From Lachnospiraceae bacterium AC2028 (GTDB lineage Bacteria > Bacillota > Clostridia > Lachnospirales > Lachnospiraceae), in NCBI GenBank assembly GCA_000702685.1, contig JNJD01000006.1, positions 742,366 through 806,365 on the forward strand: a stretch of 64,000 bases of DNA, in the 5' to 3' direction. The translations under genes and the position numbers were made by a program. This document shows, piece after piece, positions 24,932 to 34,372 of the stretch; the first letter of the stretch is position 1, and each line of letters opens with the position of its first letter. The notes under the pieces were generated by a model. The model searched no databases, had not been told where the DNA came from, and saw only the letters and a list, made by a program, of their open reading frames with translations.

Positions 24932-27739
24932 TTACTCCTCTCCAAGCTTCAGAGCTTTGATCATGTTCTGCTTCCTTATGATCAGGGCCAGTATGAAAAT
25001 GCTGACAACGAGCATAAGTCCTATCGAAGTAAAGAGCTTAGTCATATCCGAGCTTTCTCTTATCATGACAAGAGGAAGTATCTGTGCGGAGGATGAATAT
25101 GCGGTCTGCAGCATGGGCACATAGAGAGTGTATGCTATAAATCCGGCGATCGCACCTGCAGCCACGGAATATAATCCGCAGATAGCCTGTTCTATGGAAA
25201 GCATCTTGAGCATTTCGAATGAATGCAGACCCATAGCCCTCAAGACACCGAGCATCATTTCCCTTGCCTTTATGGAAAGCACCCAATAGATGAGATATCC
25301 GGCCGCACACAGGATGAGCATTACGATAAAGCTCATCGTAAGTATTCCGTTCATTCCCTGAAGCAGGGGATCTTCCACGGTCTTCTCGAGATCCTTGGAT
25401 CTGTCGGAGAAATACGTAAGGGTATTGCCGGATTCATCGAGCCAGTCATAGAAGAACGAAGTGTCTCCGTCTTCGGAAGCGCCGACCCAGATGTAATAGG
25501 GCTGAAGTCCGAATCTCTTTCTGACAAAAGAGTAATTGGCAACGATCATATAATTTTCGGTCTGGGTTATCTCTCCGGATGCATTCAGTTCCCTGGTAAC
25601 CGGCTTGTAACCCGGCCAGTATTCGAAGAATCCGACGATCACCGCATCGGCGGATGATGAATTCTGATCGTAAAAAGAGATCTTATCTCCCACCTTCATT
25701 CCCTTGACATCCCTGAAATTTGCGGAAAGAAGAACTCCGGTCGGAGCGATCGCCAGATCGTTCAGAAGCTGTCTGTAAGGAGAATTCAAAAGCGAAGTGT
25801 CAATATTCGTGATAGTACCGAATTCCTTCGTATGGATACCCATGATGCTGACCGAATCCCTGGATCCGGAGCCGCCCTTGACGTAACCGTCTTCAAGATA
25901 AACCCTGGTATATCCTTCACAGTTCTTGGTAAATACGGTGTACTCGGAATAATCCGGCTCATAATATGTCAGCTCGACCGTGGGATCGAATCTTCTTGTC
26001 GCACTGTTATCAAGCCAGACTTCCTTGAATCTGATATCCGTTCCGTCTATATATGAAGTATTTGCAAGAGAGTTTTCGAGTATGGTCCTGGCCGAGACCG
26101 CATCAAACATACCGAGGGCTACGGTCAGGATAACGAAAAGCGAAATGTACTGCTGCGCTCTCGCACTTCTTATGCTCTCGAGCATAGCGGCATATGAAGC
26201 CGGCTTGAAATGCTTTTTGCCGATAAAGAAGATCAGCTTTACAAGAAGCGGTCTGAGTCGGATAAGGAGCATTCCGGCGCCGAGTATGAACAGCGATGAT
26301 GAAAAGTACAGCAGAGGATCGAGTGCTTCGCCCTTGAGTGCGCTTTCCAGAAGATCATCGGTATGATGTGAGAAATTATAGTATCCGTACAGGGATACAA
26401 GGAGGAAAAGAACATCGAGATAGAACTTTTCCCAGAGAGGCTTTTTATTCTTTGCTCCTCCCCTCTTGGCTCCGACTATCGACAGCCTTGAAGCGGGAAT
26501 GGAAGGAACGGTCATGATAAGGATACAGACCGCCGCCGAAACGAGTGTATAGACAAGCGCTTCGCTCGTAAATACAATATGGAGCTCACGCCTTATGCCG
26601 AACTCAAGGAACGAGCTGGCGCTTCCGAGTCCTCTGCAGGCAAGCATGCCGAGAGGCACGCCGATGCATGCCGCAACCGCAGCGATCAGGAAGCTCTGCA
26701 GGAGATAAAGAAGGAAGATCTGTCCGGATGATGCGCCTCTGCTCTTATACATGGAGATCTCATTCTCTTCCATGGAATAAAGCTGTCCGGATATCATCAG
26801 GATGAATGCGGCAAGAAGAAGCAAAAGCGGGATCTCAAGGAGAAGAAGTGATACGGAGATCCTGCGCCTCATGCTCTCATGCTTTTCGAGTATATCCATA
26901 TAATCGGGACGCTCGGCAAGTGCACCGAAGCTTCCGCCGACAAATTTACCGGTCGATGACAGGATGGTTCCCGCCTGTGATGCATCCACACTTTCATAAT
27001 CGAACTGATCGTAGATGAGACAGTTGACGACGAATTTTGATCTGTCGGGATTATGGATAAAGTAATCAAGGAAAAGATCCGATCTGACAAAAACAGCGGA
27101 CGAAAAAAATCTCGTTTCCTTCTGCCAGTACACATCAGAAGGATCCTCGGCATCAAAGACGCCGACAACTTTATATTTGATCGAATCAACTCCCTTCGGT
27201 GCAACGGCGGAACAGGAGAAAACATCTCCGAGAACCATTCCGGATGCAAGGAAAGTCTGCTCGCTGACTATGACATCGATCGTTCCGTCCGAAGGATCCT
27301 CATCTTCCCAGAGATGACCGTCGATCAGCTTGATATGATCCTCAAGTTCCGTTATCGAAGCCAGCTTAAGCGAAAATTCGGTGTCTTCCTCCCTGGCCAG
27401 CTCAGGCTCGCAATTATTGCCTATCGTCGAATAATAGCAGATGGTCCTGTACTCGGGAACTCCGACAGCGGCATATACGGAATGTGCTCCTTCCATGTTT
27501 CTGTCAAAAGCATCCATATTGGGGCTCTTACCGACCTGGAAGAAAAAGTTCATCTGCATCGGCCACTTGCCTGTTCCGGTGATATACTCCTCAAGCTGGT
27601 CTTCCAGCATACGGTCAAGCACCGCAGTCCTGTACATGGGAAAGCTTACGGCAGACGCAAAGAGAAGCACGGCTCCGAGAAGGAGACATGCAAACATCCA
27701 TTTTTTATTCCTGATCTTCTGAAGTTCCAGCAAAAGCAT
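24932..27739 (-). CDS. FtsX/MacB-type ABC permease, large two-half form
   Basis: A 935-residue membrane protein. The first helix is at about residues 14-34, followed by an extracytoplasmic domain of about 260 residues. Then come a helix cluster (about 300-470), a second extracytoplasmic domain (about 560-790), and a final cluster of FtsX helices (about 795-925). Two FtsX-like halves within one chain suggest that it acts as a pseudo-dimer with the two different ATPases. The start overlaps the stop of the adaptor gene by one base (TGATG). Such systems in Firmicutes export peptides or toxins or protect against antimicrobials; the substrate is not visible. Confidence 0.88.
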   Translation of the reverse strand: MLLLELQKIRNKKWMFACLLLGAVLLFASAVSFPMYRTAVLDRMLEDQLEEYITGTGKWPMQMNFFFQVGKSPNMDAFDRNMEGAHSVYAAVGVPEYRTICYYSTIGNNCEPELAREEDTEFSLKLASITELEDHIKLIDGHLWEDEDPSDGTIDVIVSEQTFLASGMVLGDVFSCSAVAPKGVDSIKYKVVGVFDAEDPSDVYWQKETRFFSSAVFVRSDLFLDYFIHNPDRSKFVVNCLIYDQFDYESVDASQAGTILSSTGKFVGGSFGALAERPDYMDILEKHESMRRRISVSLLLLEIPLLLLLAAFILMISGQLYSMEENEISMYKSRGASSGQIFLLYLLQSFLIAAVAACIGVPLGMLACRGLGSASSFLEFGIRRELHIVFTSEALVYTLVSAAVCILIMTVPSIPASRLSIVGAKRGGAKNKKPLWEKFYLDVLFLLVSLYGYYNFSHHTDDLLESALKGEALDPLLYFSSSLFILGAGMLLIRLRPLLVKLIFFIGKKHFKPASYAAMLESIRSARAQQYISLFVILTVALGMFDAVSARTILENSLANTSYIDGTDIRFKEVWLDNSATRRFDPTVELTYYEPDYSEYTVFTKNCEGYTRVYLEDGYVKGGSGSRDSVSIMGIHTKEFGTITNIDTSLLNSPYRQLLNDLAIAPTGVLLSANFRDVKGMKVGDKISFYDQNSSSADAVIVGFFEYWPGYKPVTRELNASGEITQTENYMIVANYSFVRKRFGLQPYYIWVGASEDGDTSFFYDWLDESGNTLTYFSDRSKDLEKTVEDPLLQGMNGILTMSFIVMLILCAAGYLIYWVLSIKAREMMLGVLRAMGLHSFEMLKMLSIEQAICGLYSVAAGAIAGFIAYTLYVPMLQTAYSSSAQILPLVMIRESSDMTKLFTSIGLMLVVSIFILALIIRKQNMIKALKLGEE

Positions 27740-29937
27740 CAGTAAACTATCACCATTCCTTCTTCCAGACCGTCAATGGCCCAGATATATGCTACTCCGT
27801 CTATGGTCACGCTCCTGACGGGATTGATCCCGCCTGCGATAAATCCTTTCTTGACATATGTACCGTTCTCCAGAACCGTTACATACGCCTGCTTCCCGAC
27901 TATCGTAACCGCCTTTGCGGGAACAAGTATGACATCGGATTCATACTGAAGATATCCCGTAAGCTTATAAGACTGCTTGGCCGGAGCATTTGCCGCTTCC
28001 TGCTGAGCGACCCACTCCTCCCAGGGATTGGAAGGTGTAAACGATACACCGGCCGGTATGTCCGCCGAGATCTCCGCATCGGGATCATGCGCTCCGCCGG
28101 GAAGGGTAACGCCTCCCACAGGCATAACATAAACCCTGTCGGATGAAAGTTCCTTACTGATGGGGCCGAATGAAACACTTGATACGGTAAGAGGGAAAGT
28201 AACCGTCTCTCCGGTAGCCGGATTCGTGTATTCTCCGGTCATCTCCATTCCGTACAGAAGTGACTTGCCTTCGTTCATTGCATAGAGGTATTCCGCTGAA
28301 GTTGCGGCAACCGTAGCTATCCTCTCATTAGCCTTAAGGACGGATCCGTCGGAAAGATCGGTGATGTAGCCGATGACTCCGTCGACGGGTGAAGTGAATG
28401 CCGTTACGGAATAAGCAGATTGGATTTCATTGATCTGTTCGGTCACGGATGCGATCTGTCTGTCCAGTGAAGCCACCGCATTGTTGAGCTTTTCCTGCAC
28501 ATCCTTGCCGAGGAAATCATTATTCGGATCGTCTGCGGCTTCCTGAGCATCTACTCTCTTTTCGTTGAGTCTCAAAAGCTTCAGCGACAGTTCCTCGAGC
28601 TTGACCGAATCGGGAGTTACGGTGACATAAGCAATGACTTCGCCCTTCTTCACCCTCTGTCCCTCAGTGACCTTCTTCTCGGTCATGGTCACGGTTCCGT
28701 ACTTTACATTGTTGGTGACATTAGTGATGTCGGGATAATACAGATATCCTGTACCTTCATAGTTGAGATAATAATCACCTCTCGAAAGTGTGGCCACGTT
28801 CTCGGGTGCCTCATTATAGCTGTCGAGAAGTATGACATCGCCCTCGTTAACGCCGCTCAGCACCTCGGTGAACATTCCGTCGGTGATTCCCTTGGTGATA
28901 TAGGCTTTGTCACCGGTCGAAAGATTAACGTAAAATCCGCTGCTGTCCCTGTGTATGGATTCATTGGAAACAGAGAGGATGTTTTCTTTTTTATCATAAA
29001 GGACGACTACGGATGCTTTCTGTCCGGCCGAGATATTGCCTTCGGGGTCATTTACGCGGAAAACCGAATAAACATCACTTCCCGATGCCTTCAATGCGTT
29101 ATATTCGCTCGCGGAATAGGGAATATATTCAATTTCATATCTCTTTCCGTCCACAACGGCATACACATCGATCGCAGAACCGATCTCACGTGCGGATCTG
29201 TAATCCGCAAGTATATTGATGCTGTGTCCGTCGGTTACCGCGGAGACATTGGTGCCCTCGGATATCTGCGCTCCCGGGGATGCATTGGATACCGCCACAA
29301 CGGTTCCGTTCATATATGAGGTAACTCGTCTCTTTGCTTCATTCTGAATGAGTCTGCTGAGCACAGTGTTATAGTGCTCGGCATCAAGCATATAGATCGC
29401 TTCATCATCTTCCATGGTCTGTTTCAGAAGATCTCTTTCGAACATGGTCCTCTGGACGATGATGGCAATGGTGGGATTATTCTCAAGGCCCTCACTTCTG
29501 GAACGGATGAATTCGTTGAGCTCCTCAAGCTTGAAGTGATTGACTCTCCAGTTCTCGGCATATGTGATGACCAGTTCGTCAAGCGCATCCCTTGTCGCTT
29601 TTTCCTGATCAATATAATCCTGCATATCTCCGGAAAAGAGAACGCTTCCGCGGAACACACTCTGTCCCGGGAAAAATCCGATATCCGCAGCCTTCATGCC
29701 GGAAGCCGTGGAGTACTCGGATATTACGGGGAATACTCCTCCGTCAAGGACCTCATATTTCAGGATCGTACGGCGTACGGCAGTCTCGGTGACATTGGCC
29801 GATGATACCGGATCGATCAGTTCTATCTCCGGCTCGGCCTGTGCATTCTTTCCGCATCCGGACAAAAGCATGACAAAAGAAAGCCCCAGAACGAGCATTC
29901 TTTTCACGGTATTAAAATGTCTTTTTCCGAATATCAT
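27739..29937 (-). CDS. Adaptor (membrane-fusion-like) lipoprotein, HlyD/MacA type
   Basis: A 732-residue extracytoplasmic lipoprotein with signal sequence and lipobox LLSGC (about residues 24-28). It has a beta-rich N-terminal part and then a biotinyl-lipoyl-like half motif, VTEGQRVKKGEVIAYV. A helical hairpin follows (about 455-520, with VASLDRQIASVTEQINEIQ), then the second lipoyl half, FTSPVDGVIGYITD. It is unusually long for the family. It overlaps the second adaptor gene (ATGA at 29937) and the permease gene. It should guide the substrate or regulate the permease across the Gram-positive envelope. Confidence 0.85.
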   Translation of the reverse strand: MIFGKRHFNTVKRMLVLGLSFVMLLSGCGKNAQAEPEIELIDPVSSANVTETAVRRTILKYEVLDGGVFPVISEYSTASGMKAADIGFFPGQSVFRGSVLFSGDMQDYIDQEKATRDALDELVITYAENWRVNHFKLEELNEFIRSRSEGLENNPTIAIIVQRTMFERDLLKQTMEDDEAIYMLDAEHYNTVLSRLIQNEAKRRVTSYMNGTVVAVSNASPGAQISEGTNVSAVTDGHSINILADYRSAREIGSAIDVYAVVDGKRYEIEYIPYSASEYNALKASGSDVYSVFRVNDPEGNISAGQKASVVVLYDKKENILSVSNESIHRDSSGFYVNLSTGDKAYITKGITDGMFTEVLSGVNEGDVILLDSYNEAPENVATLSRGDYYLNYEGTGYLYYPDITNVTNNVKYGTVTMTEKKVTEGQRVKKGEVIAYVTVTPDSVKLEELSLKLLRLNEKRVDAQEAADDPNNDFLGKDVQEKLNNAVASLDRQIASVTEQINEIQSAYSVTAFTSPVDGVIGYITDLSDGSVLKANERIATVAATSAEYLYAMNEGKSLLYGMEMTGEYTNPATGETVTFPLTVSSVSFGPISKELSSDRVYVMPVGGVTLPGGAHDPDAEISADIPAGVSFTPSNPWEEWVAQQEAANAPAKQSYKLTGYLQYESDVILVPAKAVTIVGKQAYVTVLENGTYVKKGFIAGGINPVRSVTIDGVAYIWAIDGLEEGMVIVY

Positions 29938-31076
29938 CAGAAATTGACCGCTACCCTTTCTCCCGCTTCAAGTCCGGAGATGATCTCCGTTCTTTCATCG
30001 CCTTCAAGTCCTATGACAACTTCTCTGTATCTTCTGTATCCGTCCTCATCCACAACATAGACATAGATCTGTTCTCCGGCTCTGTGTACAGCAGCTTTTG
30101 GAACGCTGAGTACATTGTCCCTTCTTCCGAGTTCGACCAGAATATAACCGTTTGTTCCCTCGGCCACGGATGCGGAAGCTCCGTCTCCGATGAGAATGAA
30201 CTTAAGGCTGCTTCCGTCTTCGGCAGGTTCGGGTACGGCTTCATACTGTATTCCGGATGAACCGTTAAGGGTTATCATGACGCTGTCCTTATCCTCGAGA
30301 TATGTCATCGCAAGAGGATCGGATGCAAAAAAGTACATATCATCGGGATCCTTGAGGGTGATGACCGTTTTGCCAATGACCGTCGTCGTACCTTCAAGTC
30401 CCTCTCTTAAGTATTCGACTATGCCGTCCATGGGTGCATAGATATTGTGATCGACATTGCTCTTTTCGAGGTATTCCAGTTTGAGATACTGGATGGCAAT
30501 CTTATCATCAAAATCCTGAAGGGTGTAATAGTATTTCTTGTCTATCTCTTTGATGGCATCCTCTTCGGCTTCTTTCTTTTCATCGCCGCCGAGTTTCTCG
30601 TTGACCGCTATATTGAATCTCGCAAGTGTTATGTCATACTCTTTCTGGTCAAGGGTTCTGGCCTTCTGAAGCTCAAGTCTTTCGATCTGGTAAAGGATAT
30701 TTTCACGCTCGGCTTCGATATCGGTATTGCTTACAAGTGAGATAAGGAGCTGACCGCGCTTTACCTCTTCACCGTTCGTTACGAGCACCGAATCGATCTT
30801 GACTCTCTCCACGTCAAAAGCGAGATCCACGGTCACAGCCGCACGGTATCTTACGGATATCGACTCGGTCTTTACAACGTCCGCAAATTCAACGGGAAGA
30901 TCTCCGGCCACTTCCTCGGTCTCTTCTTCGCCGTAAAGAATGACCAGTTCGTCATCATCAGCGGTATTTGAACAGCCGACAAGGGAAATCATCATACTCA
31001 ACGCAAAAAAGAGCACACCGATGCCGGCTGCTCTTTTTCTGCATTTATAACATATACCCCAAAATGACCTAGACAA
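29937..31076 (-). CDS. Second adaptor lipoprotein, HlyD/MacA type, with TTG start
   Basis: A 379-residue protein with a basic signal sequence and lipobox SLVGC (about residues 31-35). It has a split lipoyl motif (SVLVTNGEEVKRGQLLISL and YAPMDGIVEYLREG) and a coiled-coil hairpin between (about 118-205). The reading frame starts with TTG at 31076, about nine bases after an AAAGGG site; no in-frame ATG precedes the signal sequence. It is the first gene of the five-gene ABC operon. Two adaptors in one operon is uncommon and may mean a hetero-oligomeric adaptor. Confidence 0.85.
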   Translation of the reverse strand: MSRSFWGICYKCRKRAAGIGVLFFALSMMISLVGCSNTADDDELVILYGEEETEEVAGDLPVEFADVVKTESISVRYRAAVTVDLAFDVERVKIDSVLVTNGEEVKRGQLLISLVSNTDIEAERENILYQIERLELQKARTLDQKEYDITLARFNIAVNEKLGGDEKKEAEEDAIKEIDKKYYYTLQDFDDKIAIQYLKLEYLEKSNVDHNIYAPMDGIVEYLREGLEGTTTVIGKTVITLKDPDDMYFFASDPLAMTYLEDKDSVMITLNGSSGIQYEAVPEPAEDGSSLKFILIGDGASASVAEGTNGYILVELGRRDNVLSVPKAAVHRAGEQIYVYVVDEDGYRRYREVVIGLEGDERTEIISGLEAGERVAVNF

Positions 31077-31105
31077 AACAAATACCCTTTCTTTTCCCCA
31101 TAAGA

Positions 31106-31134
31106 ATATTACCTTTCCGCTGCGGATACTTCAA
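31106..31134 (-). promoter_or_regulatory. Promoter for the adaptor/ABC operon
   Basis: TTGAAG (31134-31129) and TAATAT (31111-31106) on the minus strand are 17 bases apart, ending 30 bases before the TTG start. It lies in the 108-base gap after the cellulase gene, where I see no convincing terminator. Confidence 0.55.
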
Positions 31135-31184
31135 TATTTTTGGGGATTTGAGCAAATTTCGGAAGAAATTCAGCAATTATTCTG

Positions 31185-33953
31185 TCATTCCTTCTTTTCG
31201 TCTTCTTTTTTAGCGCTGTTTTTAAGTAAGATCAGCTTATAAATAAAGATCTCAGTAGGTATGACGACCGCTATGACGCCGAACACGATTATCGCGATCT
31301 TAAGGACACCGGCCATATCCCCGGACTTTTCTCCGGATGCCTGAGATGCCGAAGTCGTTTGCCCCTGCGGAGCCGTGCTTGCGGTAACAGGAGTCTGTGC
31401 GGAGCTTTGCGATGCATTTCCGGCCTGAACCGAACTGCCGGTCTCGGTTCCGCCCGCGGACATATTGTCCTGAGTGACGTATCCGGTCGTGATCCCGTGC
31501 ACTCCCACAGCTATTCCTTCGGTGTTTCCGGCTATGAATGCCGTCATCCACGCAAGAGGAGCATTCCAGTTGATCGCACATTCATTAGCGGAATATGCCT
31601 CGATATGGTCAAGATAACATTTGGCGGGAGGGATCGTACCCTTCTTCCAGCCCATTCCTCTTACCCAGGGATCCTGCATGCCGCTGTTGGGTCCGCCTAC
31701 CAGGACTCCCGCGGGTGCACCGGGGAAGCTGTCATCTATCAGATTCGCCCAGAATCTGTGGTGGGGATACATCGCAAAATGGCTTCCGTAACCCGTTACA
31801 TACGAATAATCATTGGCGTTTTTGCCGAGAATGTAATCCATCGCGGAGATCGCGGCATTCATATACTTTACATCGCCCGTCTTGATATAAGCATATGCAA
31901 TGACCATCGAATTATCCAGGATGAAGGAATTCGATCCCCACTGATATCCGACCGATGAATCGGTATTGGAAAGTGTTGACGAACCGTAGGGGATCCCGTA
32001 TCCCTGGCCGTTCTCCATGCCTATCATGACATCGGCTGCGGTCTTCAGATTATTCACGGCATTTTCCGCATCCTTTGCGGGAAGATCATTTTCGGTAAGC
32101 ACGAGCGAAAGAGTTCCGAGCGATGCGGTATGGCCCCAGTCAAACGCGCCGAACGTGTCCACGCTCTCTCCGCCGGACAGATCGTTAAGCACCTTCAGAC
32201 AAAATGAAGAATTCTTAAGGTCGTTATAATAATCCGAGCTTCCCGTGGTGACAAACAGTTCGCATGCAGCCCAATAGAACTCGTCACCGGCATTGTCATC
32301 TCCGTATGCTCCTCCGCCGGGAGTATCTTCAATGGGTGCATACATATCGGGATGTTCCAGTGCCGCGGCATATGCCTTCTCCGCAGCTCTTAAGCATTCA
32401 TCCGCAAAATCATTGTCGATCCCGCGCCAGAGTCTCGCACTCTGAGCGGCACATGCTGCAAGATTGAGCGTTGCCGCGGTAGTGGGCGGATACAGCACTC
32501 TCGGCTGCGGATCGTCCGCGGGAGCAACGGCAAGTCCGGTCCATTTCTCATCTGTAACCTTGTGATAGACCATTCCGTCATATTCTCCGCCGCTTATCTG
32601 CATCTTCAGCATCCATTCCATCTCCCATCTCGCCTCATCGAGAAGATCAGGATAGGAATTGGAATTCTCGGGGATCAGCATGGTCCCGTCCGCATAAACG
32701 CTCTCCATACCGGTAGCAAGAGCAAGTTCATACATATTCTGGAGGATCCATACGGATATTCCGCCGTTTACGACATATTTACCGTGGTCGCCGGCATCAT
32801 ACCAGCCTCCCGTAACATCGACGGATCCGGTATTGCCCGAATAGCCCCATACGCTCAGAACGGATGCATTATCCGGGTTATGTCCCGCGGACCTTGCGAG
32901 AGACTCGGGCGAGCCGCCGCCCGTAACCGGAAGGGATGAAATATATCCGCTCTCGATATTTATCGCAGATCTGTTCTGGTAAAAATAGTTAAGAGAATCA
33001 TACAGCATCGAAGAATACATACGGGAAACCCCGATGCCGAATGCCCATGAAGCATTTCCGTCTTCGGAAATGATCCGATAAGTTCCGGGAGTATCAAAAT
33101 CCGAAAAATCGATCGTATGAACATTGTCACCGGAATCCTCATCATATCCGAACACAACCGACCTGCCTTCATATACGGTTTCACCGGCCGCATCAACTAC
33201 GGAAAAACCTACCGGATCCCTGGAATCGGAAATGAGCACCGCAGTTTTTTTCATTCCGGGGATATACCCGACCTGATTGACAAGAATGCCGGAGCGTGCA
33301 AATGCAGGCTGTTCATGGTAATCATACTCATTTGACGTTTCGTCAATAAGCGACATGTTGTCGAATTCGATCACCGTTCCGGCGGGGAAGCATACGCCGT
33401 TTGTGTACTGTCCGTCTCCCCCGAGATGGAACGCCCACTCGGCAACATCGATCGACTGCGATGCGGTAAAGGTAAGATCGACCTTCATCCACTCGTTCGC
33501 GTTTATGCCGATCGGATCCCAGGTTGCATCAAGGTCGTAACCGTTGGACATATTGTGCCAGACCTCCACATCACCTGCGAGGTTTCCGATCTTCGTATAA
33601 AATTTTCCGGAGTTGGATGCTTTTATCTCATAGTGTACATGATAAGTATGTCCGGAGACGATGGTCAGGCCTCTGTGACGGAACTGGCAGTCCCACCTGT
33701 CCTCTCCGCCGTTCGAAGCTCCGCCGGGATTGATGATGGTGATACGGTAAACACCGTCTTCGATCTCGAAATCCATTTTCGCGGTAGCGGACTCACAGAT
33801 GTGCCAAGGGAGTCCCTTACCGGAATCAAAATCATTTTCACCGAGCATCTCCCCCGCACTTACGTGCATGGGAAAAGAAAACACGGCTGTCAGCACCTGT
33901 AAGAACACAAGTGTGACAGCCATCATTCCTGACAAAATTCTATTTTTTCTCAT
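31185..33953 (-). CDS. Secreted, membrane-anchored GH9 cellulase with CBM4/9-like and Ig-like domains
   Basis: A beta-1,4-glucanase acting outside the cell. The signal peptide covers about residues 1-33. A CBM4/9-like module (about 37-205) ends in VIEFDNMSLI. The Ig-like CelD_N domain (about 218-308) starts at ILVNQVGY. The GH9 domain spans about 312-812, with GGWYDAGDHGKY including Asp386 and the base Asp389, HHRF at 731-734, and the proton donor Glu791 in SANECAINWN. A Ser/Thr/Gln/Ala linker leads to one transmembrane helix (about 885-908) and a charged cytoplasmic tail, so the enzyme is tethered. The ATG overlaps the stop of the short mcrC gene (ATGA), with AGGA six bases upstream. This makes the cellulase part of the mcrBC transcript. 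Confidence 0.95.
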   Translation of the reverse strand: MRKNRILSGMMAVTLVFLQVLTAVFSFPMHVSAGEMLGENDFDSGKGLPWHICESATAKMDFEIEDGVYRITIINPGGASNGGEDRWDCQFRHRGLTIVSGHTYHVHYEIKASNSGKFYTKIGNLAGDVEVWHNMSNGYDLDATWDPIGINANEWMKVDLTFTASQSIDVAEWAFHLGGDGQYTNGVCFPAGTVIEFDNMSLIDETSNEYDYHEQPAFARSGILVNQVGYIPGMKKTAVLISDSRDPVGFSVVDAAGETVYEGRSVVFGYDEDSGDNVHTIDFSDFDTPGTYRIISEDGNASWAFGIGVSRMYSSMLYDSLNYFYQNRSAINIESGYISSLPVTGGGSPESLARSAGHNPDNASVLSVWGYSGNTGSVDVTGGWYDAGDHGKYVVNGGISVWILQNMYELALATGMESVYADGTMLIPENSNSYPDLLDEARWEMEWMLKMQISGGEYDGMVYHKVTDEKWTGLAVAPADDPQPRVLYPPTTAATLNLAACAAQSARLWRGIDNDFADECLRAAEKAYAAALEHPDMYAPIEDTPGGGAYGDDNAGDEFYWAACELFVTTGSSDYYNDLKNSSFCLKVLNDLSGGESVDTFGAFDWGHTASLGTLSLVLTENDLPAKDAENAVNNLKTAADVMIGMENGQGYGIPYGSSTLSNTDSSVGYQWGSNSFILDNSMVIAYAYIKTGDVKYMNAAISAMDYILGKNANDYSYVTGYGSHFAMYPHHRFWANLIDDSFPGAPAGVLVGGPNSGMQDPWVRGMGWKKGTIPPAKCYLDHIEAYSANECAINWNAPLAWMTAFIAGNTEGIAVGVHGITTGYVTQDNMSAGGTETGSSVQAGNASQSSAQTPVTASTAPQGQTTSASQASGEKSGDMAGVLKIAIIVFGVIAVVIPTEIFIYKLILLKNSAKKEDEKKE

Positions 33954-34372
33954 AACAGTTCCTGAGCGGCAAAGCGGCAGGCCTCAACCATAGGCTTGTA
34001 TGCCGGACCGTTCTTGCCGTAATTGATCCTCCAGCTCATGCGGCGGAGGCTGATATTATCGACAGTGGAAAAATAGATCATAAGATCCTGAAGACGCTTC
34101 CTGTTCTCCTCGGAAATATCGGGGCAGGAAATAAGGAGATTGGCTCCTGCCTTGACTATCCTGTTGAGAGGACAGTTCTCCGTATAATCCTCGTAGATAC
34201 AGACCATCTTCTGCTTATAGATCGTCCTGTCGCGCAGGGATGTCGAAACATCCATCCTTCCTCTGATGGCGCTCTCTAAGGCAGTTCCCTGCACATAATC
34301 TTTGACCAGCCCGCGCTTGACCTGAAGAGTCAGGCCGTCGGCCAGTATTTTTGCGCAATCATCAAGTGTCAT
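33950..34372 (-). CDS. mcrC: McrC-like protein reduced to the core segment, no nuclease domain
   Basis: Only 140 residues, against about 340-440 for McrC. The core is recognisable: LADGLTLQVKRGLVKDYV, RGRMDVSTSL (RGRMD at 37-41), and VCIYEDYTENCPLNRIVKAG. These match the McrC region LRGRID...CxxDE...NxxLK. The usual N-terminal lead (IYYMLCYAW-like) and the whole C-terminal PD-(D/E)XK nuclease are absent. The chain ends at ELL, and the cellulase signal peptide begins on the overlapping ATGA, so no room remains for a frameshifted nuclease. The start overlaps the mcrB stop in the same ATGA way. It could be a decayed restriction gene or a retained McrB-activating subunit. Both intact overlaps favour continued translation. 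Confidence 0.75.
   Translation of the reverse strand: MTLDDCAKILADGLTLQVKRGLVKDYVQGTALESAIRGRMDVSTSLRDRTIYKQKMVCIYEDYTENCPLNRIVKAGANLLISCPDISEENRKRLQDLMIYFSTVDNISLRRMSWRINYGKNGPAYKPMVEACRFAAQELL

Noticed and set aside
33950..34372. Frameshift hiding a McrC nuclease domain
   Set aside because: The cellulase signal peptide begins at the overlapping ATGA, so no sequence is left for a nuclease in any frame.
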